A DNA stretch of 64,000 nt from Lactuca virosa (taxonomy: Eukaryota > Streptophyta > Magnoliopsida > Asterales > Asteraceae): contig CAKMRJ010005745.1 in NCBI GenBank assembly GCA_928212115.1, positions 79,831,546-79,895,545 on the forward strand. Direction: 5' to 3'. Position numbers and translations under genes: made by a program. The notes beneath the pieces were generated by a model that was not told where the DNA came from, searched no databases, and was given only the letters and a program-made list of their open reading frames with translations. Below are positions 12,100 to 24,029 of this stretch, one piece after another. Position 1 is the stretch's first letter. Every line of letters starts with the position of its first letter.

Positions 12100-13543
12100 T
12101 GTAACACCCCATTTTTACTACTTCTGTAGATTGTAATAGTAAGTAGCTATTATGAAATACAAAGTAGAAATACATTACTTTTGAGCCAAAATAATCATCG
12201 TCAATATGTAGAAAACATCAATACAATTTCCGTCTATGTATGGTAAGGGTTAAACCGTCTATTCAGACCGAAGACTTTCTGAACATATAGTTCAAGGGAT
12301 TCATAGAAGCTAATCACATTGTGGATGAGTTCACCTTGGCAGACCTTCCTTGTATGAACCCATATGACTGGATCTCATTGTTCAAAATTGTTATGAAAGA
12401 CGAAACAAAATATGAGCCTATCGTAGCACATTTGAAAAGGATGCTCATATGTTACATCCTTGAAATCGCGAAGATGGATGTTGAGATTGCATTTGTTCTG
12501 AAAAAGAGGCCGATCTTGAAGCCAGAAGAGAAACCAAAGGACATTCAGAAGCTGAAAGTTGGAATTATCCGAAAAGAACATTGGAGCATTGTTTACAACA
12601 AAAAGGAAGGAGATGTTGTTATGAAGAGTATGTTCTTTCTACGAGACAAACATTAGTATTCTACACCTGCTCTAAAGACCATTCTTTCCATGGCTCAAGC
12701 ATACAAAGCGAACACTTCTGCCGACCTCAAATGCCTCTCGGCTATGATCAGATGGTACTTGTGTGTCCAAAACACACTTTTGAACTTAATTCCTAAACTG
12801 TCGACGTGCAACGAAGATAATGAAGACACTCCTTATGAATTTGACACAAAATGGGAGATTGTTTGGTCTATAGTGTGTTGTGTCAAATGTGTGTGTATAG
12901 TTTTGTTTATTCCGAAATGGGCTTGTCCAGGTTCGGAATTGCCTAGAGTTGTAGTCTATAAATATAGCATGCATGTAACATTTTAGGGTTATGCTTTGAA
13001 AACCCTAAACGCTGTTTGTAAGCTCTAACAGAGAAGTTTCATCTTTGAGAACTCTTCTAGAGCTGTTTAAATCTAATCATCCGGCATACTTTTGATCATT
13101 GTCTCTTATCTTTAATTTATGTCGTTAATATAAAATCTATTGATCTTCATTATTGTTTTTACATATGCCATGTACGTCCAACGTACTCGGCTTAGCCCAA
13201 AACCCCCATAACTTCAAACGGTCATAACTTCTGCGTCCCTAATCCGTTATGGAGTTCTTTATATGCTCGGAAAGGTAATGAGAAGCACTACACACCCATC
13301 AAATATCCTCCGCCTTAAAACCTTCCGAATTTAAATCCTTAATTCATGAAATGTCCGAACCATCGCCTTTTTACCATTATACCCTTGGGCTCCAAAGCAC
13401 ATCGAGCTCTTGGATCCCATAACATACATTACCCACATCCAAATGGGCCTAAACCTCTCTTTCCCCAAGGATTGAGGCCTTATGATAATTGATATTCGAG
13501 TCACGGTCCTGAAGTATGAAATGACTCGAAATGGGGTGTTACA
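12100..13543. repeat. Mosaic of LTR ends: gypsy 3' LTR start (+), foreign coding remnant, opposite-strand LTR start
   Basis: The left edge TGTAACACCCC is the start of the gypsy 3' LTR in the plus orientation. The right edge ends GGGGTGTTACA, which is an LTR start on the minus strand followed by a different sequence (TTTCGAGTCATTTCATAC). The two LTR starts face each other, so this is not one LTR. Between them lies a broken protein-coding stretch (12,288-12,830). I could not locate the internal joins precisely. One lies between about 12,830 and 13,170. Confidence 0.55.
12288..12830 (+). pseudogene. Unrecognised coding remnant within the LTR mosaic
   Basis: One frame stays readable for about 180 codons. 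It runs FKGFIEANHIVDEF, TLADLPCMNPYDWISLF (about 12,335-12,385), a lysine-rich middle, then a single TAG (12,654-12,656), after which the same frame goes on as YSTPALKTILSMAQAY and MIRWYLCVQNTLLNLIP. Conserved-looking amphipathic sequence and one nonsense codon suggest a former protein, not chance. I do not recognise a family. It may be part of a retrotransposon-associated ORF or a captured host gene fragment. Confidence 0.45.
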
Positions 13544-13572
13544 ACATTAAGGAAAATCAATCACTTATTAAA

Positions 13573-15701
13573 TGTAACAACCGGTTATTTCGGGTCAATA
13601 AAAGACAAAGAAAGTCAAACAAAAATCAATAGTTAAAAATTAAATCAAATAATCAAATAAATAAGACTTAATGCATGAAAATTCAAATTGATTTTGAGGA
13701 TTTCGGTCTTGGGAATCAAATCACTAGCCTAGACCGAAATCATTCTTGGACCGAAATCATGGAGCTAGACCGGAATCCCTTAGCCGAGAACATGTGATAC
13801 CGAGAACCCCTCTAGACCGAAGACCTTGGTTCTCGGTTAGTCTTTAGACCGCAATCATGGAGATTTCGGTGAGGATAGGCCAAAATCTCAAGTTTTAAAC
13901 GGTGGCACACCTTCCAATGAGATAAATTACACATCTCAATGCATATGTCACATCAATTTTATCACCATATATAAATATTAGGCCGAAAACACCATTGACA
14001 ATTTTCATTTACGTCTCAAAATCCTTCACTTTTTTCTCTCAAAACTCATAAGCGTATCATCATATCTTCATATTTTCCCCAAGAACATCTTCAAATCCTC
14101 ATATATTTACCCATAAATATCAAGAACAATTCCCAGGAAACTCCTTCAAACCTTTTCCAGGAAATCATTCTTTAAGATTAAGTTCTTAAGAATCCTTATA
14201 AGTTCCTATAAAATCTAGTGTTTTACAACACTTTCATTATTATTTCAACTAATTTACACACATTATTGTGTGTTTAAAACTCTTAAGATACGAATATTGT
14301 CACGTATTCTAACTTGAAGATCATCGTTTATACCTCGATATCCAGCCAAGAACACACGCGAGGTGAGTTCATACCCCTACAGTTTTCACGATTTTTCTAT
14401 CTTTTTTTTGGGGGGGGGGGGGGGAATACAAGTATAACATGAGAAAAATTGTGTTGATATACAAACCGTTACATTTATATGTTTACAAAATATAAATATA
14501 CTTATGGGTACAAATTTGATTACAATAAAACTTTAACCCTTTTGTAACATGTTGAGCAAAAAGGGTATAATTATATAAACATATATATAATTATTATTTC
14601 AATTCATTTTATTATCATAGTAAAAATGATAATGTATATACAAAGGATTCGTCATTTCAGGGAAACATTTTTATAAACTATAATAGGTATAGTTTATGAG
14701 ACATACACTCTATTTTACCATTTCAAGATACAATACAAAAATAATTATTACAAAGCATAATTATTTTATACCATGTAACCACTATAAAAGGATGATACAT
14801 ACAATTACAAAAAAAGGAATTTTCATCATACTACACGTAAACAGTCAATATGGCTTTGTGAGACACGTCTTCAAGGTACTTATCTAAGTACCAACAAAAG
14901 TCTTGTATTATAGCCAAAGTCTCCTGGAGGGAGAGCGTGACACTTGTGTACATAGCTATACAGGACTGACAATCCCGCACCTAAACTGTTAGCTACAGTT
15001 GGACCGGCATGTCTGGGGTGACAAATGTCGTAACATTCCAACACCTGAAGAACGTCGTAACAGGCCAACAGTCGCTAAGTATGGTTATAATAACTCACAA
15101 GGGGTATTAACAATATGTTTGGTTTATGAATACTTACATGTCTTCAAATGGTTTTATTTATATAAAACTACATTACACTATTTTCCAGTACAATACAGTT
15201 TACATTCTGGAAACATGCATTCAAATGGTTTTATAAAGATATAAAATTACATTACACTACTTCAGAGTACAACAATACTATTACATTTTCAGTCTTAGAG
15301 TACTTAAGACTATATTACATTTAAAAAGAAAATATTGGATTTTCTGGAAGAACACACTATCATTTTCAAGGAACAATGGCATACCTTTCTCATACAAAAT
15401 ACTTATGAACTCACCAACTTAAATGTTGACACTTTTTAAAACCACTTGTATTCTCAGGAAGTCAGTAGACAGGTACACACACAGTTTTTGTGAAGACGAA
15501 GCTTAACATTGTTGCGTCTTATATTTTGTCGTACGTTTTGGAGTCAAACAAACAATGATTCGAACTCAATGTAAATATTATAAATTATCAATATAATTTT
15601 TGTAATGCTTTGATCTCTATTATTCAATTGTTATGATATTGTACATGACGTCATCGACCCTTGGACGTTTCTCCCGTTTTACTCGGTTCGGGGGTGTGAA
15701 A
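13573..15701 (+). repeat. Solo LTR (TGTAACAACCGG family)
   Basis: Starts TGTAACAACCGGTTATTTCGGG and ends CGGTTCGGGGGTGTGAAA. A 5-bp direct repeat TTAAA flanks it (13,568-13,572 and 15,702-15,706). The usual terminal CA appears mutated to AA (TGTGACA to TGTGAAA is the likely change). It contains a run of pyrimidines then G at 14,401-14,424. No gag or pol is present inside, hence a solo LTR of about 2.1 kb. Confidence 0.7.
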
Positions 15702-15706
15702 TTAAA

Positions 15707-16883
15707 GCATGATATAAGTTTCCATTTCAACTTTCAAGCAAAGAATTACAAGTAATACTCAAGAAAAGAAGGAGAAAACAAGAAATAAAAACTTTCATTC
15801 CAACTTTCCCGTTCCTATTTGCTTTTTATACCTTAAAATAACTAATGGAAAGTTGGTAAAGTACATAACATCACAATGAGAATAGATAACAACACCAAAC
15901 TACAACACAACTAATTATCCAGACAAAATGCACCTATAATCACCAATGACATAAAACACTGATTAACAATAAAGTCAACAAATAATTTAGAAGAAACAAC
16001 AACACCACATTAATGTTTTCTAGAAAAAAAAAGCTTTGGATAAAGGACTTGAAATAGAGGAGCACCATACCATAACTTTAGCAAAGATGAGACTTGTCTA
16101 GCAACTTTGAATAGAAAACCGCGAAAAAAAGTAGCAACAAACTTTAACTCAAATAGTCAAATGAGAATTTATAAGAAGTACATGCCAAGATGCACACACC
16201 AAATAACATACTTACACCACATGAATATATACACAAAGAAACACACATGAAGAAGAAATATATCCCTAAGGTGTATCGAACCCACTCCCTTACTGAAAAC
16301 AACTTCATGAAATATGGAAATATATAGTAAGAAAATAATGCATGATTGAGAGTTTGAGATATAAATCACTTAACTTTATCCACTAGTTTTCACATTTTAC
16401 ATGACACGAAATGAGACCCCAAATCACACTAATAACACACACCAAGTCATACATTTTAAGAATATATTTTTGACAATATAAACTATTTCACTTTTGACTT
16501 TTGATACAAAGTCATTTAGTCATCACTAATCTAAAACTGAAAAAGGAAAAGTAAAACTGCAAATTAGTAATAACAAAAACATTAAATTGATCACAAAAAA
16601 AATTGCAAATTAGTAATTCGTGATAAAAAAATATCAAACTATCGGTCAAAGTCTTAGAGAGATTGTAGATTGATTTTATGGTCAACGTAGAAGAAGGCAA
16701 GTAGGTTTAATGTTCAAGCAATCAATTCAAAAGGGGCAATTGGGGGAAAACAAATATAAATTTCGGTAGGGTCACGCTGTAACTGGATAAGGGAGAAGCA
16801 GAATTAAAATTTTGAAATAAGAAATGAGAAGAGATGTTGCTAAAAAATTGCTCTTTGTCTCCTTGTATTCTTCGTTCTTCACG
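15707..16883. other. Non-coding stretch between repeats
   Basis: AT-rich DNA between the solo LTR and the gag-only element. Only short unconvincing ORFs are present and I see no domain, RNA gene or repeat boundary. It probably represents older host or highly decayed repeat sequence. Confidence 0.5.
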
Positions 16884-19111
16884 TGTAACACCCGTAAATT
16901 CGGGCTAGGCAATAAATTTATTATAAGCCATAATAATGACTTTTTAATAAGAAATTGTTTAGGATAAATAATCTTAACTGAGTTATAGTATATGTCGTAA
17001 ATAGTGAGTTGGAGATATGTTACTTATTAGCCTTAATAATCTAAACAAAAGTCGTAGATATCCTAAAATCGAATTCGTGCATATAGATATCGTCTAAAGC
17101 TGACTTCGTAAGAGGAAGTTAGTATTTTTAGAAGTTTTAGCGTAGCAGTATACGACTCAAAAACTGAAGTAGAACTCGATTGATTGTTAGGAAAAGCAAT
17201 CTAAACGAGGGTCGAAGATCTCGTCTATATGGTTTCGTCAATATAAATACAGTCGAGAACGGATATCATATGAGGAGGTTATGAATTTTTAACGTAATTT
17301 AACAGCCTAATCCTGTTAAAAATATAGATTTAAAAATAAAATCCAAATTAGCCGACGGAGTCTAAATGAAAGTTGTAGATCCCGCCGAGAGGTTTCCGGG
17401 GATATAAAGAACGTCAAAAAAGGAGTTGGTATGAAGAATATATAATTTTCTGAAATTTTCTGAGAAGCACCACACGCAGGTGGGTTGCACGACGCACACC
17501 TTTTAAAAGGTGGGACGTGTACCTCCATATTTGTGACGCGTCGCAAAAAAAAATGGGAGGAGCGACGTATCAGGTGTGCACAGCGCGCACACTAGGCGTG
17601 GCGCGCAATTGTGCTATAAATAGACTCTGGCTGCTCATTTTCTTCCTCATTTCCCATCCCCCTCTCTCTCTCTATCTCTCTCTCTCGAAATTATCTCGAT
17701 TTTAGCCCATTTCCCTTAGTTTTAGCCTTCGACGAAGCCCTGCGATCCCTGAAGAAGTAGTAGCTAGCAAGTAGAAGCTCTTCCAGTTCAATTTCCTAAC
17801 TTATGTCAGGAAGAACCTCTGTAAGTTAAGCTACACTCTAGTCTTTTTTGTGTAACTTATATTTATAGTCATAAGTCGTCATTATGAACTTATAAATAAG
17901 ATTTATCAGTTATTCCATGTCGATATACTGATTGATCTAATTACGGGAGAGATGTCTAGAATGGTCATGTTGGCTTGGTTGTTGGATTTCAGAAAAGCTA
18001 TTATGCTGAAATGATCCTACCTCCCGACTACCCTGCCTGGCTGATCCTTATGTGATAGAACTATCAGTATTCATTAAAATGATTTATAATTCTAGATTCT
18101 CTCTAGTCATGTAGAATATTAGACTAAGACTTGGTGATAATGATATTAGTTCACGTCAAAGGAAAGGTCAGTAGCTAGAAGCGAAGCTCTGCCCGAATTT
18201 CGAGTCATCACTTTAACAAGTGAGTGCATAGTTACTTTCAAGCTTACACATAAATATAAGTATTCTAAATGATTAACTACTATGTGTGCTATCTTTGTTG
18301 TGTTTAATGTAGTTGTACAAATATGATTACTACTTGATTTATTGGTATGTTTAACATACATAGTAATATGAGTGAGTAGTGAGGGGTTGTGTAAAATAAT
18401 AAATGAGAGGTTGTGATAGTGTTGTGTGAAATAGTGGTTGTGATAGGTTAGAGAGAGTCGTGTGAGATAATAAGCCGTGTCTGCCATGCTAGAACCAAGT
18501 ACTTTTGTACTGTCGTGTTAAACTCAAGTACTTTTGTACGACCGTGCTAAACCCAAGTACTTTGTACTGACGTGCCTGCCGTGATTATACAAAAAGTACT
18601 AATATATTGTCGTGATGTCCCGAGTATTATCATATTGTCGTGCCTAATCACATAGGAATTATAGTTGTACACTGATAAAGATCCTTTAGGAAAGATCCCT
18701 CAAGATCATCATAATAGGATTAGTAAGTAAGAGTGATGGGAAATGGGGTAATTGGGTTATTTGAATGTTGATCGTTATATAACTAAAATTTATAATATTG
18801 TGGGTTGAAAACCCTATGTATCTCACCAAGTTTCCCAACCTGACCCACTAAGCGTCTTTGTATCACAATAAACAATAGTGATGATGCCTGAGAGATTTGA
18901 GGAACTTTAGACTATATTAAGATGTTGTAAGTCTTCGTTTATACTTATGTTTCTTGTACCAGTTATGACATCCCGAGTTTTTAATAAATCAATGAAAAAC
19001 ATTCCTTCGGGAATATTTTATGGGACAAATTCCGCATTTGTAAATTAAAAACTCTGATTTTAAAATAAGCATAAACTGGTCTTTTCTGGCTGTGAAAATA
19101 GAGATGTCACA
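16884..19111 (+). repeat. 5' LTR of the gag-only element
   Basis: 2,228 bp, TGTAACACCCGTAAATTCGGG to GAGATGTCACA. It contains a promoter-like CTATAAATAGACTC at about 17,614 followed by a CT-rich leader (17,650-17,700), a plausible transcription start zone. A 29-bp repeat (CAAGTACTTTTGTACTGTCG-type) occurs about three times at 18,495-18,575. Confidence 0.92.
17614..17627 (+). promoter_or_regulatory. TATA-like element in the 5' LTR
   Basis: CTATAAATAGACTC lies about 40-80 bp upstream of a CT-rich stretch. The 3' LTR repeats it at about 22,211 (CTATAAATAGACTC). The position is consistent with the U3/R border of the LTR. Confidence 0.6.
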
Positions 19112-19113
19112 GT

Positions 19114-19125
19114 TAGTATCAGAGC
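19114..19125 (+). promoter_or_regulatory. Primer-binding site of the gag-only element
   Basis: TAGTATCAGAGC two bases after the 5' LTR. It matches the initiator-tRNA-Met site TGGTATCAGAGC with one substitution. Confidence 0.85.
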
Positions 19126-19546
19126 ATTAGTTCAAACGACTTAGGAGTAATGATTTATTTCTAGACTTAAATTAGAATGTTAAGCAATGATCATGAGATG
19201 GGTGTCTAGTATATTTTAGGTAGTACACCTGAATAGATACAAACACTAGCTTACTTTAGGATAGATGCCTAATTTGCTTCTATGTGCTAAATGATTTATA
19301 CATGTTATAGCTATAATCTGCCTTAGGATGCTATAGTATGCCTTTAGATGCTTTAGGATGTTCGAATCTATGGTCTATTGTCGACCGGATCTGGAAATTT
19401 TATGTGTTCAGATTTCTAAACGTTTAATTACGGTATTAGAATTGACATATAACTTTTTGGAGTGATAAGGAGATTTATACATCTATCTTCCCTATCTATA
19501 TTATCGTCACTATACACTGAATGCCTGCTTCGGTGTATAGAACGTC

Positions 19547-20788
19547 ATGGCGAGGACACGTAGTGGAATAGGAAATGATAACGAGAATCGTCAACCTGAG
19601 CCCCGAGTAGTTGAGCATGCGCCTGAAGCAGTGCCGATAGTTGAGCCTGTGACAATGGAAATGCTTAGAGCTATGTTAGCCGAGCAAAAAGAGGAAATGA
19701 GGCAGCTGATCCGGGAAAATGGAAAAGAACCCACGGTGCCTATTGAGCATCCCAAATTGAATGAAGGTCAGTCAGAGGAAGGGAACTATAGCATAACCAT
19801 TAGTCAAGTAGAACCTCAAATATTTAGGACGAACAACCTGGATGAAGGAGCTGCTAGGAACAAATGCAAGTATAAGGACTTCATGACTTGCAAGCCCTCA
19901 TCCTTCACCGGAAAAGAAGACCTGGTGGGAGTTATGGACTGGATTTTGAAGATGGAGCAGACTTTCATCACCTGTGATTGCACAGGAAGGTAGCAAACTA
20001 CCTATGAGGTGAGACAGTTTAAGGGCTCGGCTGTTCGTTGGTGGAACATATTAGGAAAGATAATAAGCCCAAATGAGCCATTGTAACTGACATGGACAGA
20101 GTTCCTGGTGCATTTAAAGCGGAAGTATTGTTCTGCTAAGAACATACTGGAACTAGAGAACCAATTCCTGAACTTAAAGAATGGAAGTTTGACTGTGGAG
20201 AAATACACCAATGCCTTCACCGACAAGATGAAGTTTGCTCTACGAATTGTTCCGGACGAACTAGCCAAGATTGATTGTTATGCCAAAGCGCTACCTTGGG
20301 AGTACACTGTGCCGGTTAAGCAGGCACCTACCTTCGAAGCAGCAGTATGGGCCACAAGGTTTGTGGAGGATATGATCAAGCAGAGAACCATTGACACGAC
20401 TGAAGTTGGTGAGAAAAAGAAAGGAGAAGGACTCTCTAAGTCCGATAAGAAAAATAAAATCACAAGGTCTGACCCTAGCGAAAAAAATTATGGAGGTAGT
20501 GATGAAGGCGAATGGTGCAATAAATGCAGGAGGAAACATGTTGGCCAATTCAAGAGATAAGTGACCTGTTACAGGTGTGGAAGACCTGGTCACTATTCTG
20601 ATGAGTGCCAATACTATTCTGCTGAGTGTCGGTATGAAGGAAGAGTATGCTTCGAATGTAAGGAAGAAGGGCATGTCATGAAGGACTACCCAAAGAAGAA
20701 AGAAGTTGCAAATATCCCGCCTAAGCCAAAGACAAGGGCATATCATATGATCTTGGATGCAGAAAAAGGTGAAGTCGATGACGCCTGA
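19547..20788 (+). pseudogene. Gypsy-type gag with CCHC knuckles, three in-frame stops
   Basis: One reading frame of about 414 codons from MARTRSG to EKGEVDDA. It encodes a retrotransposon capsid: N-terminal acidic/coiled region (MEMLRAMLAEQKEEM), the Retrotrans_gag core (VRQFKGSAVRWWN, then FLVHLKRKYCSAKNILELENQF), a basic linker, and two zinc knuckles. The first, CYRCGRPGHYSDEC, is complete. The second, CFECKEEGHVMKDY, has Tyr for the final Cys. The frame is unbroken by indels but has stops at TAG 19,991, a TAA near 20,084 and TAA 20,558. All three open pieces are in the same frame, so point mutations alone inactivated it. Confidence 0.88.
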
Positions 20789-21484
20789 AGAAGGCAAGGG
20801 AGAAAGTCGTATCTTAGATAGTATAAGATCGAGTAGCCCGATGTAATAGGCATGAATAATTATTCAAGTATAAATATAATTTCCTAATTTATGTTATACA
20901 TTGAGTTTCTATGTGTTTTTCTTTTACAATAACTTAGTGAACTGCGAGACAATACTTGGGACGAGTATGAGTAGGTGTGAAAGGCAGTAGAGGCCTATAC
21001 TACCGGAAGCACATGACTCACACTTGAATCAAGGAAAGTCACAAAGTTGCTAAATCTGGTAGTTGAGCTGTTTTGTTCATTTCCATCATCACCTTTGTTT
21101 CGGTGATGATTCATGTTCCGACCCTAGTGGTCATATTAAATCAAGTCCGACTAATCTACGAGGAATTTTCGACATAATATCCGACTTTAGTCAAAGATTG
21201 AATTAGTAAAGGATCGATGCAATCGATAGACAGATCGCAATCATCAAGACTAAGTAGCCGATAACTAGGAAAGCTACCTACAAAGATGTGGTAGTACCAT
21301 GTTAGAACATGAAGGAAGGTACCTTCAGGAGTAGGCATTGGACTCTTAGAGACAAGAATCTATCAATAGGAGGACATGGGAGTTACAATTACCACCTAGG
21401 ATGGAAAGGTAACATGCGGCGTCAGTATACAAGCCATGTTTTGTTGATGATTTTGGGACGTAATCATCCTAAGTGGGAGATAAT
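20789..21484 (+). other. Non-coding tail of the gag-only element with polypurine tract
   Basis: About 700 bp between gag and the 3' LTR. No pol similarity is readable. It ends in the purine tract AAGTGGGAGATAAT (21,471-21,484). A related tail precedes the 3' LTR at 52,684, sharing TTGTTGATGATT-GGGA and TAATCATCCTAAG, which ties the two elements to one family. Confidence 0.7.
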
Positions 21485-23823
21485 TGTAACACCCGTAAAT
21501 TCGGGCTATGCAATAAAGTTATTATAAGCCATAATAATGACTTTTAAATAAGAGATTGTTTAGGATAAATAATCTTAACCGAGTTATAGTATATGTCGTA
21601 AACAGTGAGTTGGAGATATGTTACTTATTAGCCTTAGTAATCTAAATAAAAGTCGTAGATATCATAAAAGCGAATTCGTGCATATAGATATCATCTAAAT
21701 CTGACTTCGTGAGAGGAAGTTATGATTTTTAGAAGTTTCAGCGTAGCAGTATACGACTCAGAAACCAAAGTAAAACTCGGTTGATTGTTAGGAAAAGCAA
21801 TCTAAACGAGGGTTGAAGATCTCGTCCATATGGTTTCGTCGATACAAAGACAGTCGAGAACGGATATCATATGAGGTAGTTATGAATTTTTAATGGACTT
21901 TAACAGTCTAAGCCTGTTAAAAATATAACTTTAAAAATAAAGTCAAAATTAGCCGACAGAGTCTAAACGAAAGTTGTAGATCTCATCAAGAACTTTCCAG
22001 GGATAAAAAGAACATCAAAACGGAGCTCATATGAAGAAGATACGATATTCTGAATTTTTACGAGAAGCGCCACGCGCAGGTGAGTTGCACGGCACACGCC
22101 TTCTAGAAGTTGGGGCATGTACCGCCATATTTGCGACACATGGTAGAAAATGGGAGGAGCAACGTCTCAGTTGTGTACGGTGCGCACACTAGGCGCGGCG
22201 TGCAGTTGTTCTATAAATAGACTCTGATTGCTTATTTGCTTCCTCACTCCCCATCCTTCTCTCTCTCCCCCTCTCTAAATTCTCTCGATTTTAGCCCATT
22301 TCCCTTAGTTTTAGCCTTCGACGAAGCCATGCGATCCCTGAAGAAGTAGAATTTGGTGAGTAGAAGCTCTGCCAGTTCAATTTTCTAACTTCTGTCAGAA
22401 AGAACCTCTGTAAGTTAAGCTACACTCTAGTCTTTTCTGTGTAACTTATATTTATAGTCATAAGTCATCATTATGAACCTATAAATAAGATTTATTTGTT
22501 ATTACATGTCGTTATATTGATTGATCTACTTATGGGAGAGGTGTTTAGAATGGTCATGTTGGCTTGGTTGTTGGATTTCAGAAAAACTATTATGCCGAAA
22601 TGCTCTTGCCTCCTGACTGTCCTGCATGGCTGATCCTTATTTGATAGAACTATCAGTATTCATTAGAATGATTGATAAGTCTAGATTCTATCTAGCCGTG
22701 TAGAATATTAGACTAAGACTAAGTGATAATGATACTAGGTCACGTCAAAGGAAATGTCAGTTGCTAGAAGTGAAGCTCTGCCCGAATTTCGAGTCATCAC
22801 TTTAAGAAGTGAGAGCATAGTTACTTTCAAGCTTACGCATAAATCTAAGTATTCTAAATGATTAACTGTTATGTGCGCTATCTTTGTTTTGTTTAATGTA
22901 GTTGTACAAATATGTTTACTACTTGATTTATTGGTATGTTTAACATACTTAATAATATGATTGGGTAGTGAGGGGCTATGTAAAATAATAAATGAGAGGT
23001 TGTGATAGGATTGTGTAAAATAGTGGTTGCGATAGGTTAGAGAGAGAGAGTCGTGTAAGATAATAACTCGTGTCTGTCGTGTCTATTTCAAGTACATTTA
23101 TACTGTCGTGCTAGACCCAAGTACTTTTGTACTGTCATACTAAACCCAAGTACTTTTTTACTGTCGTGCAAAACCCAAGTACTTTTGTACTGCTGTGCTA
23201 AACCCAAGTACTTTTGTACTTCCGTGCTAAACCCAAGTACTTTTGTACTGTCGTGCTAAACCCAAGTACTTTGTACTGCCGTGTCTGTCGTGATTATACA
23301 AAAAGTACTAATGTATTGTCGTGTTGTCGCGGGTATTATCATACTGCCGTGCCTAATCACCTAGGAATTATAGTTGCCCACTGATAAAGATCTTTTAGGA
23401 AAGATCCCTCAAGATCATTATAATAGGATTAGTAAGTGAGAGTGATGGGAAATGGGGTAATTGGGTTATTTAAATGTTGATGGTTATATAACTAAAACTT
23501 ATAATATCGTGGGTTGAAAATGATCATATGTATCTCACCACGTTTCCCAATCTGACTCACTTAACATCTTTGTATCACAGGAAACAATAGTGATGATGGC
23601 TGAGTGATTTGAGGAACTTTAGACTATATTAAGATGTTGTAAGTCTTTGTTTATACTTATGTTTCTTGTATCAATTATGACATCCCGAGTTTTTAATTAA
23701 TCAATGAAAAACTTTCTTTCGGGAATATTTTATGGGTCAAATTCTGCATTTGTAAATTAAGAACTCTGATTTTAAAATAAGCATAAATTGGTCTTTTCTG
23801 GACGTGAAAATGGGGATGTCACA
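21485..23823 (+). repeat. 3' LTR of the gag-only element
   Basis: 2,339 bp, TGTAACACCCGTAAATTCGGG to GGGGATGTCACA, followed by TCACG. It is longer than the 5' LTR by 111 bp. Most of the difference is extra copies of a 29-bp tandem repeat at about 23,085-23,285. Confidence 0.93.
23085..23285 (+). repeat. 29-bp tandem repeat in the 3' LTR
   Basis: About seven units of the type CCCAAGTACTTTTGTACTG-TCGTGCTAAA. The 5' LTR has about three. Each unit contains the palindrome AGTACTTTTGTACT. A shorter array reappears in the duplicated LTR tail at 25,194-25,310. Confidence 0.8.
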
Positions 23824-24029
23824 TCACGACTCCTCAAATTAGGCGTAACTGACATGCAAGTCGCTTTTTTATAAGTGTGTCATCTTTTTTTGTTGCTAAG
23901 AAATTTGTCTTCCCTATAAAGATCATCTTTCATTCGCCTTACACATTTAAGCATGCTTATCTATAACAATTGGACTTGATATGCTACCCCATACCATATT
24001 ACTGCCTTGAGTAGTGGCCCAGAATGCCC

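Larger units (their letters stand above)
16884..23823 (+). mobile_element. Complete gag-only LTR retrotransposon (TR-GAG/LARD type)
   Basis: A 6.94-kb element with LTRs at 16,884-19,111 and 21,485-23,823, flanked by a perfect 5-bp target duplication TCACG (16,879-16,883 and 23,824-23,828). A primer-binding site (TAGTATCAGAGC) follows the 5' LTR and a purine tract (AAGTGGGAGATAAT) precedes the 3' LTR. The interior of about 2.4 kb holds a gag frame with two zinc knuckles and no protease, RT, RNase H or integrase. There are about 700 bp between gag and the 3' LTR, too short for pol. It must be mobilised by proteins from an autonomous gypsy relative. Confidence 0.92.

Noticed and set aside
23085..23285. 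Regularly spaced 29-bp repeats resembling a CRISPR array
   Set aside because: No unique spacers. They are tandem repeats in a plant LTR and vary between the two LTRs of one element.
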